DNA from: Bacteroidota bacterium
GTDB lineage: Bacteria; Bacteroidota; Ignavibacteria; Tepidaquicellales; Tepidaquicellaceae
Assembly: GCA_018266895.1 (NCBI GenBank)
Contig: JAFDZQ010000059.1
Coordinates: forward strand, 1-64,000
Length of the DNA stretch: 64,000 bases
Direction of reading: 5' to 3'
The notes below the pieces were generated by a model, which worked only from the letters and a program-made list of their open reading frames with translations, was not told the DNA's origin and did no database searches. Positions 56,945 through 64,000 of this stretch are shown in pieces. Position 1 is the first letter of the stretch. The number at the start of each line of letters is the position of its first letter. Both the position numbers and the translations under genes were made by a program.

Positions 56945-59248
56945 TTGGAGCTAATAACAAATAACAAAACTCAGAATATTTTAAAGCAGCTTGTCATTCT
57001 GAAAGACAACTTTATCTCAAGTTATACTTTTCAGATAGTAACACTGCTCTTCCTGAAAATACTATTCCAGTTAGTTATACTGAATTCAGGTTACAGATGG
57101 CTTTCAGCCGATGACTATTGCAGAACAGTAAAATCATTCGAATGGCTGCAGAGACCGGTAATAGACTCCGGAGTTTGGCTTACTCCTCATTTCTGGATAA
57201 ACGGCTTTGTAATGATTTTTGTGAAGGATCTGTTTACTGCAGCAGCATTAACCAATGTGATCTTCTCAGGACTTACGGTGATTTATTTTTACAGCGTTAT
57301 CAGGATGACATTTAATTTACCTGTTGCATTCTTTTCATCACTTATTTTTTGCCTGTTTCCGTTTCAGGTTTGGCTCAGCATTTCGGGACTTCCTGAGTCT
57401 GTTTTCTTTTTCTTTGTCATAGCAGGTATATATTATTTTATCAGATGGAAATTTTACGGTGAGAGCACCATATATCTTGTCTTAAGCGCTGTTTCATTTG
57501 CATTCTCAAACGGTTTCCGGTACGAAGGATGGCTGTTCAGCGTCGTGCTTGTGATGCTTGTACTCATTGATCTACTGAGGGAGAGAAGGCTTACGCACAA
57601 AATAATCAGAAATTTTTTAATCTCTCTGATTTCATTTACAACAATAGTCTGGTGGCTGATACAGAATTATGCAGATCATCATAATATGTTCTTCTTTGCC
57701 GAGGAGACTACGAAAATATTTAAGGAATTCAATTCAGCCGGATTCCTGCAGAGACTTGTTCAGTATCCGACATTCATTTTTTTTATAGCGCCTGTTACAA
57801 CTTTCTTTTCTCTGAAAGTCTGTTTTGAAACACTCAGGAATCCGGGGATCACTAAAGCAAAAATCTTTCTGCTTTTTAATGTGCTGGAACTTTCTCTTCT
57901 GACACTTCAGGCGATACTCGGAACAGGCGGGACAAATATGATATCGAGATATATAGTTATCAATGCATTGCTCCTGATTCCGTTTGCATTGCAGCAGATA
58001 TTTGAATTAAGAAAATTAATTTCCGTTATACTCATTGCATTTATTCTGATTGTCAACATAATCTGGAGTTTTTATTACCCGCAGCCGTTCAGGGAAGATA
58101 CATTTGAAGTCGGTTATCTTCTGAAAAATATTCAGAAGAAAAACGAAATAAGCGAAAAGGGGAAAATTTATTTTGAAGAGGTGCAGGGTTACTTTGATGT
58201 ATTTGCAATACAGGCATTATCAAATGATCCTTCGAGATTCATTCTCGGGGATTTTCCTTCAATAAAGTCCGAAGAGAAGAAAAACAAAAAGGGAGTGAAG
58301 AATCCTTCCGAGGAAGAACTTAATATTCTTCAGCTTAAAAGCTATCTCGAAAAGAACAATATCAGCATTGCGGTAGTGAAGAGCGACAGTTACAATGATA
58401 AACTAAAAAAGCTAAGTCTGCGGAACGAAGAAATAGGAGATTATAAGATTTTTTATCTGCAGGACAGGACATCAAATGTAAATGATTCTTCAATTTCATT
58501 ATTCTCGGATAATATATTAAAGCTCGAAGAAAATCAGGACCTGATTAATTTCAACAAACTTCTTGCCCTTAAAAATTATACGATTGATAATACGAACTTC
58601 GGACTTAATCCGCAGACAGTAATACTTAACTGGGGTGCGGTCAATAAAAATATTTTAGACAGTATCGACTATGAGAATCTTGATTATGAAAGATATACTT
58701 CTGCCATCGACATAAGATCATCGGAAACAGATTCTGTGGTTTATACCACTTTTACAAAAGTATTTTCAGACAGAAACATTGAAGACCTGATTACTGATAA
58801 TAGTGTCCGGAATATAATTGTGCTTAAACCATTCGCAATTTTAAATTATTCTAAAAAGTACGGCAGGTCTCCTTTTGAAGGAGGTGTTTATAAACTGGAT
58901 CTCAGGCTCATAGACAACAAGTCGAAAAAGGATATGCTGCTCTTCAGAGGGGACAGTTTGTTTAAGGCGGATACAACCGGTGGCAGTACTGATACAACAA
59001 AAACACGGACCGCCGATACCCTTAAAACAGCTGTGAAGAAAAACATCAGGCCAAACAAAGACACTCTTGTGAAAAGCTACAATCTCGGTACAGTCATTGC
59101 AATGTTTCCTGATACGGATTATAACAAGATAGCAAGTAAATCCGGAACTGATATTTACAGAATGCTTATGAGAAACGGTCTTCAGGTATTCTTCTCGCAG
59201 AGATATCAGGGAGACCAGTTCCTGAACTGGGTGTTTAATTATTTTTAA
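56945..59248 (+). CDS. Large polytopic GT-C-like membrane protein
   Basis: The 767-residue protein has about ten membrane helices in its first 390 residues. Its first loop carries LSADDYCRTVKSFEWL, an acidic motif in the place used by GT-C glycosyltransferases such as ArnT or PMT. The C-terminal half (about 395-767) is soluble, contains a low-complexity Thr/Lys/Asp stretch around 660-690 (GGSTDTTKTRTADTLKT) and has no recognised domain. The start is TTG 56945. It lies 20 bp after the sensor kinase gene. Confidence 0.72.
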   Translation: MELITNNKTQNILKQLVILKDNFISSYTFQIVTLLFLKILFQLVILNSGYRWLSADDYCRTVKSFEWLQRPVIDSGVWLTPHFWINGFVMIFVKDLFTAAALTNVIFSGLTVIYFYSVIRMTFNLPVAFFSSLIFCLFPFQVWLSISGLPESVFFFFVIAGIYYFIRWKFYGESTIYLVLSAVSFAFSNGFRYEGWLFSVVLVMLVLIDLLRERRLTHKIIRNFLISLISFTTIVWWLIQNYADHHNMFFFAEETTKIFKEFNSAGFLQRLVQYPTFIFFIAPVTTFFSLKVCFETLRNPGITKAKIFLLFNVLELSLLTLQAILGTGGTNMISRYIVINALLLIPFALQQIFELRKLISVILIAFILIVNIIWSFYYPQPFREDTFEVGYLLKNIQKKNEISEKGKIYFEEVQGYFDVFAIQALSNDPSRFILGDFPSIKSEEKKNKKGVKNPSEEELNILQLKSYLEKNNISIAVVKSDSYNDKLKKLSLRNEEIGDYKIFYLQDRTSNVNDSSISLFSDNILKLEENQDLINFNKLLALKNYTIDNTNFGLNPQTVILNWGAVNKNILDSIDYENLDYERYTSAIDIRSSETDSVVYTTFTKVFSDRNIEDLITDNSVRNIIVLKPFAILNYSKKYGRSPFEGGVYKLDLRLIDNKSKKDMLLFRGDSLFKADTTGGSTDTTKTRTADTLKTAVKKNIRPNKDTLVKSYNLGTVIAMFPDTDYNKIASKSGTDIYRMLMRNGLQVFFSQRYQGDQFLNWVFNYF

Positions 59249-59349
59249 AATCTGTTTTTCTTTCTGATACAAATCTACCGCCTGATCAAAGATACACACT
59301 TATAATTCTTACCAGAGTGTTCAATAATTGAAAGAAAAATGCGGAAACT

Positions 59350-59382
59350 GATCTGTGTTAATCTGAGTAATCTGTGAGTAAC
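59350..59382. repeat. Dispersed-type intergenic repeat
   Basis: GATCTGTGTTAATCTGAG followed by TAATCTGTGAGTAAC is a phrase type found scattered in many genomes. A diverged copy in the opposite orientation lies at 42080-42111. It is just upstream of uvrA. Confidence 0.4.
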
Positions 59383-59479
59383 CAGCATTTAGAAGGATGT
59401 GAAAATTTTCCGTCATCCGCACGGATTATTGGATTGTAAAATGAATGCGCCTGACTTAAATTTCCTGCTTACAGTTTTT

Positions 59480-62344
59480 ATGGCAAGTACACCTACAAAT
59501 AAATCGGACAGAATAATCGTCAAAGGCGCAAGAGTTCATAATCTTAAGAATATAGATATTGACATTCCCAGAGACAGTCTGGTCGTATTCACAGGTCTTT
59601 CCGGCTCGGGCAAGTCATCATTGGCATTCGATACAATTTATGCAGAAGGGCAGAGAAGATTTATGGAAACGCTTTCCGCTTATGCGAGACAGTTCATCGG
59701 CGGCATTGAGAGACCTGATGTTGACAAGATAGAAGGATTATCTCCGTCAATTTCAATCGAACAGAAAACTATCTCACAGAATCCGAGGTCTACAGTAGGA
59801 ACTGTCACCGAGATCTACGATTTTCTCAGACTTTTATTTGCAAGATGCGGCACACAGTATTCGCCTGATACCGGAAAAGCCGTTACAAGACAAAACATCG
59901 ATCAGATACTTGATAATGTATGCAGTTTAAAAGAAGATACGAAGATTTCAATACTTGCCCCCGTTATCAAAGGCCGTAAAGGTCACTATCGGGAATTGTT
60001 TGAGGAAATCAGTTCGAACGGATATACAAAGGTAAGAGTTGACGGTGAGATACAGGAGATAATTCCTGAAATGAAACTTGAACGTTTTAAAATACACGAC
60101 ATTGAAATTATTGTTGACAGGGTTGCCGTCAGTGATAAGTCGCGTCTCAGGATCAAGGATTCAATTGAGACTGCGCTCCGTCACGGACAGGGACTGGTGA
60201 TCATTAATGACGGAAAGAATGATAAGCTGTTTAATGAGAAACTGTCAGATATAGAAACCGGGCGCAGCTTTTCCGAACCTGCTCCGAATTCCTTCTCATT
60301 CAACTCTCCATACGGATGGTGTAAAGACTGTTTCGGTCTGGGAGAAAAAAAGCAGATTGACACTGACAAGATTTTCCCCGACAAAAAACTTTCAATTAAT
60401 GAAGGCGGTGTGATACCGCTCGGCAAACCCAGGAGTACGTGGGTTTATTCCATTTTCAAGGCTGTGATAAATGAACTTGGATATGATTTTGATACTCCGT
60501 TAAGGAAATTCAGCAATGAAGCTATGGATGTTATTCTGAACGGGACAAAAGAAAAGATAAGGTATGATCATACTAATTCAATGGGAAGGACAAATTCTTA
60601 CAGACACAGATTCGAAGGTCTTTACAGTTATATTAAAAGATATGCCGATGACACTTCTTCCGAGACGATCAGAAACTGGGCTGAAAGTTTTATGACTATT
60701 ACAAAATGCAGTAAATGCAACGGCGGAAGACTGAAAGAAGATTCTCTCTTTGTGAAAGTGGATAACGTAAATATCGCATACATAACACAGTTGTCAATAA
60801 AGCAGTGCAGGGAATTTTTTGATAAGCTAAAACTCGACGACAGAAAGCAGATCATAGCCGCTCAGATCATAAAAGAAATAAAATCAAGACTTGATTTTCT
60901 TCTGAATGTCGGACTTGATTATCTCACTCTTGACAGGAGCGCAAGAACTCTGTCAGGAGGAGAAGCACAGAGGATAAGGCTGGCGACGCAGATTGGCTCT
61001 CAGCTTACGGGAGTTCTTTATATTCTTGACGAACCGTCAATCGGACTTCATCAAAGAGATAATATAAAACTGATCGAATCACTGAAGCATCTACGGGATG
61101 TAGGCAACTCTCTTATTGTAGTAGAGCATGACAAGGAAATGATCGAGTCATGCGATTATGTTGTCGATCTCGGTCCCGGTGCAGGTGAGCACGGAGGAGA
61201 AGTGGTTGCTTCCGGTCATCCTTTGAGTCTGAACGGCATTTCAATAACAGGAGAATATCTTTCAGGAAAACGTTCAATAGCCGTTCCCGCTTCCCGCAGA
61301 CCGGGTAGCGGTAAATTCATCATATTAAAAGGAGCTAAGGGAAATAATTTAAAAAACGTAAATCTGAAAATACCCCTTGGAAAATTTATCTGCATAACCG
61401 GTGTAAGCGGTTCTGGCAAATCGACGCTAATCACTGAGACTCTCTACAGGATACTTTCACGGAAATTCTATAAAACACCGGAACCGCCGCTCGAATATTC
61501 TTCCATTGAAGGACTTTCGAAAAAAGGAGAAAAATATACTGAAAAAATTATCGATAAGATTATTGAGATTGATCAGACTCCGATCGGCAGAACTCCAAGA
61601 AGCAATCCGGCTACCTATACGGGTCTTTTTACTTTTGTGAGGGATATATTCGCAAATCTTCCCGAATCAAAAATACGCGGATATAAAGCCGGAAGATTTT
61701 CTTTTAATGTCAAAGGAGGAAGATGCGACGCCTGTGAAGGTGGCGGACTGCAGAAGATCGAAATGAATTTCCTTCCGGATGTATATGTAACGTGTGATGT
61801 ATGCAGGGGAAAAAGATATAACCGCGAAACTCTAGAAGTGAAATATAAATCGAAGTCGATTGCTCAGATACTTGAAATGACAGTTGAGGAAGCTGTCGGA
61901 TTTTTTGAAGCTGTGCCATCATTAAACAGAAAACTTCAGACTCTTCATGATGTAGGTCTGGGATACATACGACTCGGACAGCAGGCAACCACTTTATCAG
62001 GAGGAGAAGCGCAGAGAGTAAAGTTATCTACGGAACTTTCAAAAGTTCAGACTGGAAGAACTCTGTACATTCTGGACGAACCGACAACCGGATTGCATTT
62101 TGAAGACATAAATATGCTGCTTAACGTTCTGAACAAACTTACTGACAAAGGAAACACTGTTATTGTCATTGAACACAATATGGATGTAATAAAATCTGCC
62201 GACTGGATAATTGATCTGGGACCTGAAGGCGGAAATGCAGGTGGAAAGATAATTGCCGAAGGCACCCCGGAAGATGTTGTGGATAAATTTTCAGGCGTCA
62301 GTTACACGGCGGATTATCTTAGTCGCGAACTAAAGAAAAAGTAA
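59480..62344 (+). CDS. uvrA: Excinuclease ABC subunit A, canonical paralogue
   Basis: UvrA finds DNA damage with UvrB in nucleotide excision repair. The start is taken as ATG 59480 ([21 protein letters not shown]), giving 954 residues; an upstream ATG at 59399 would add 27 non-conserved residues. It has two ABC ATPase modules: Walker [10 protein letters not shown] and GVSGSGKST, and signatures [12 protein letters not shown] and [12 protein letters not shown]. The zinc modules have CSKCNGGRL and CDACEGGG...CDVCRGKR. The [10 protein letters not shown] block identifies the classical UvrA class. Confidence 0.96.
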   Translation: MASTPTNKSDRIIVKGARVHNLKNIDIDIPRDSLVVFTGLSGSGKSSLAFDTIYAEGQRRFMETLSAYARQFIGGIERPDVDKIEGLSPSISIEQKTISQNPRSTVGTVTEIYDFLRLLFARCGTQYSPDTGKAVTRQNIDQILDNVCSLKEDTKISILAPVIKGRKGHYRELFEEISSNGYTKVRVDGEIQEIIPEMKLERFKIHDIEIIVDRVAVSDKSRLRIKDSIETALRHGQGLVIINDGKNDKLFNEKLSDIETGRSFSEPAPNSFSFNSPYGWCKDCFGLGEKKQIDTDKIFPDKKLSINEGGVIPLGKPRSTWVYSIFKAVINELGYDFDTPLRKFSNEAMDVILNGTKEKIRYDHTNSMGRTNSYRHRFEGLYSYIKRYADDTSSETIRNWAESFMTITKCSKCNGGRLKEDSLFVKVDNVNIAYITQLSIKQCREFFDKLKLDDRKQIIAAQIIKEIKSRLDFLLNVGLDYLTLDRSARTLSGGEAQRIRLATQIGSQLTGVLYILDEPSIGLHQRDNIKLIESLKHLRDVGNSLIVVEHDKEMIESCDYVVDLGPGAGEHGGEVVASGHPLSLNGISITGEYLSGKRSIAVPASRRPGSGKFIILKGAKGNNLKNVNLKIPLGKFICITGVSGSGKSTLITETLYRILSRKFYKTPEPPLEYSSIEGLSKKGEKYTEKIIDKIIEIDQTPIGRTPRSNPATYTGLFTFVRDIFANLPESKIRGYKAGRFSFNVKGGRCDACEGGGLQKIEMNFLPDVYVTCDVCRGKRYNRETLEVKYKSKSIAQILEMTVEEAVGFFEAVPSLNRKLQTLHDVGLGYIRLGQQATTLSGGEAQRVKLSTELSKVQTGRTLYILDEPTTGLHFEDINMLLNVLNKLTDKGNTVIVIEHNMDVIKSADWIIDLGPEGGNAGGKIIAEGTPEDVVDKFSGVSYTADYLSRELKKK

Positions 62345-62980
62345 TTACTTCCCGGACTTTTTTATTTCTTCTATTTTTTTGTTCAGTTCATTCTTCCAAA
62401 TCGGATCGATTTTAATCGCAGTTTCAAAATCCTTAATTGCTTTTTCTTTATTCCCTGTCTTTTCATAAAGCAGACCCCTGTTATAAAATGCAATATCATC
62501 CTTAGAGTTCATTTTAATTACCTGTGAATAATCCTTTATGGCTTTTTTGTCGTTGCCTGCAGCCTGATAAAGAGTAGCCCTGTTATAATAAGCATCAGTA
62601 TAGTTTTCATTGATCTCAATCGCCTTTGAGTAATCGCTTATTGCAGAAGGAAAGTTTTCCTTTCTTTCGTAGATTACTCCCCTGTTAAAATATGCTTTGT
62701 CATATTCATCATTCATTTTAATTGATTTTGTCAGTTCAAGTATCGCTTTGTCAAAGTCAAAATACATGAAGTAAATCAGCCCTTTATAGTAACATACTTC
62801 GAAATCATTTTCTCCTTTGTTCAGGATCTCAGACAATAGCTTGTTGGCAGTTTCGAAATCATCTGAATAGAAGGCTTTTTTTCCTTTCTCATAAGTTTCT
62901 TTTATTGACTGTGCTGATGAATAGCTTTCCGTGACGAGCAGAACAGCTGCTGTGAGCAAAATAATTTTCAGAGTCTTCAT
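62345..62980 (-). CDS. Exported TPR-repeat protein
   Basis: From ATG 62980 (MKTLKIILLTAAVLLV) the protein has 211 residues: a signal peptide (about 1-23) and about five tetratricopeptide repeats, visible as recurring AYFNRGVIYERK, AYYNRATLYQAAGNDKKAI and AFYNRGLLYEKTGNKEKAI units. TPR proteins mediate protein contacts; this one should be periplasmic. Its stop codon directly abuts that of uvrA, so the genes are tail to tail with no spacer. Confidence 0.9.
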   Translation of the reverse strand: MKTLKIILLTAAVLLVTESYSSAQSIKETYEKGKKAFYSDDFETANKLLSEILNKGENDFEVCYYKGLIYFMYFDFDKAILELTKSIKMNDEYDKAYFNRGVIYERKENFPSAISDYSKAIEINENYTDAYYNRATLYQAAGNDKKAIKDYSQVIKMNSKDDIAFYNRGLLYEKTGNKEKAIKDFETAIKIDPIWKNELNKKIEEIKKSGK

Positions 62981-62996
62981 TTTAATATAAATTAGT

Positions 62997-64000
62997 TTAT
63001 AAAACATTCTTAAGATATTTTCCGGTAAATGATTTTTTTTCTTTGATTATTTCCTCCGGTGTCCCAGTGGCAACAATGTATCCGCCTTCATCACCGCTCT
63101 CCGGACCGAGATCTATAATATAGTCAGCGCATTTTATCACTTCAAGATTATGTTCGATGACCAGTACTGAATTTCCGTTCTTAATCAGTTCTTCAAAACA
63201 TTTAAGAAGTTTTGAGACATCATAAAAATGCAGTCCTGTAGTCGGCTCGTCAAATACGAACAACGTATGCCTGTCTTCCTCCTGAAAAGTAAGATGATAA
63301 GCAAGTTTTACTCTCTGTGATTCTCCTCCTGACAAAGTCGTAGCTGACTGCCCTACTCTTAGATATCCCAGGCCGACATTGTCAAGCACTTTTAGTTTAT
63401 TGACTATCTTCGGATATGGTTTAAAAAAATTCAGAGCTTCCAGCACAGTCATTTCCAGTACTTCACTTATATTCCTGTGCATTCCTTCGTTGCCTTTCAG
63501 CTTAATGTCTAAAACTTCCTGCTTGTATCTTTTGCCTGAGCATGTTTCACATTCGAGCATAATATCAGCCATGAACTGCATTTCAATCCTTATTACTCCT
63601 GTGCCTTCGCAGGTCTCACATCTTCCGCCGGGAACGTTAAATGAAAAATATCCGGAATACAGATTTCTTTTTTTAGATTCAGGAATATTTGCAAATGTAT
63701 CCCTTATGATATCGAATGCTTTTATGTAAGTAACCGGATTACTCCTCGGAGTTTTTCCGATCGGATTCTGATCGATCATCTCCACAGAATCTATATTGTC
63801 ATATCCTGTTAACGCATCGTGTTCGCCGATTCTTTGATTATAACTTCCTTCAAGCTTCCGTTTAAGATCGCCGTATAAAATGTTGTTTACAAGAGTTGAC
63901 TTTCCTGATCCGCTTACTCCCGTTACGCAGACAAACATTCCGAGAGGTATCTTCACATCAATATCCTTAAGATTATTTTCTCTTGCTCCTTTTATGCAAA
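62997..64000 (-). CDS. UvrA paralogue (class with EMQFMAD block), N-terminal part outside the window
   Basis: Only the C-terminal ABC module is in view. The frame is open through the right edge, where IKGARENNLKDIDVKIP can be read before an internal GTG at 63956, so the gene begins beyond 64000. Present are Walker [10 protein letters not shown], the zinc module CETCEGTG...CETCSGKR, signature LSGGESQRVKLA and Walker B FVFDEPTTG. The EMQFMADIMLE block separates it from the classical UvrA at 59480 and matches the second UvrA type common in Bacteroidota. Its exact role next to the canonical copy is unknown. Confidence 0.92.
   Translation of the reverse strand, partial: CIKGARENNLKDIDVKIPLGMFVCVTGVSGSGKSTLVNNILYGDLKRKLEGSYNQRIGEHDALTGYDNIDSVEMIDQNPIGKTPRSNPVTYIKAFDIIRDTFANIPESKKRNLYSGYFSFNVPGGRCETCEGTGVIRIEMQFMADIMLECETCSGKRYKQEVLDIKLKGNEGMHRNISEVLEMTVLEALNFFKPYPKIVNKLKVLDNVGLGYLRVGQSATTLSGGESQRVKLAYHLTFQEEDRHTLFVFDEPTTGLHFYDVSKLLKCFEELIKNGNSVLVIEHNLEVIKCADYIIDLGPESGDEGGYIVATGTPEEIIKEKKSFTGKYLKNVL

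Overview
The window is AT-rich bacterial chromosomal DNA from a member of the FCB group, most probably an Ignavibacteria-like lineage. This placement is inferred from four things: a short Bacteroidota-type principal sigma factor, a secreted protein ending in a type IX secretion sorting domain (QNYPNPFNP type), a TonB receptor with a carboxypeptidase-like N-terminal domain, and weak use of Shine-Dalgarno sequences. No ribosomal RNA or phylogenetic test was available.

Positions 1-9030 are an accessory, defence-type island. A stack of palindromic repeats precedes a type I methylase/specificity pair (hsdM-hsdS) with no restriction subunit in view. The pair is flanked by inverted copies of a palindromic repeat and followed by a 3' remnant of a second hsdS. 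Two unrecognised genes, a membrane zinc-ribbon gene broken by an in-frame stop, and two toxin-antitoxin operons follow. The first operon (6944 to 5535, minus strand) looks like a three-gene toxin-antitoxin-chaperone system with a RelE/HigB-like toxin, a HigA-like antitoxin and a SecB-like chaperone. The second (8539 to 7191) looks like an MqsR-like toxin with an HTH antitoxin carrying a Panacea/SocA domain. A 21-bp tandem repeat array lies just before a small HTH gene (9031) that overlaps a GH5-like glycoside hydrolase gene.

Positions 10650-22000 are housekeeping. A five-gene minus-strand operon (plsC, gatC, kdsB, an acetyltransferase, pyrG) is followed by a manganese regulator/transporter pair (mntR-mntH) with a DtxR-like operator, a membrane metallophosphoesterase, a diheme cytochrome c, an RdgB-type pyrophosphatase, tRNA-Arg(ACG) and an esterase.

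Positions 22037-30266 hold the translation core on the minus strand: rpsL, rpsG, fusA, tRNA-Ile(UAU), tuf, rpsJ, rplC, rplD, rplW. The S10 operon stops after rplW. In place of rplB there is a small gene and a PIN-domain gene, followed 1 nt later by the principal sigma factor gene.

Positions 30926-64000 are mixed single genes and short operons: dienelactone hydrolase, rhomboid protease, beta-CASP nuclease, 3-methyladenine glycosylase, two GT-C-like membrane proteins, an ABC ATPase overlapping an outer-membrane protein gene, an anti-sigma-type kinase, malate dehydrogenase, L27/L21, tRNA-Ala(GGC), recG, a T9SS beta-helix protein with a TonB receptor, mnmE with a FecCD-type permease, a sensor kinase, and two uvrA paralogues facing each other around a TPR protein gene. 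The second uvrA runs off the right edge. Several intergenic regions carry small palindromic or MITE-like repeats.
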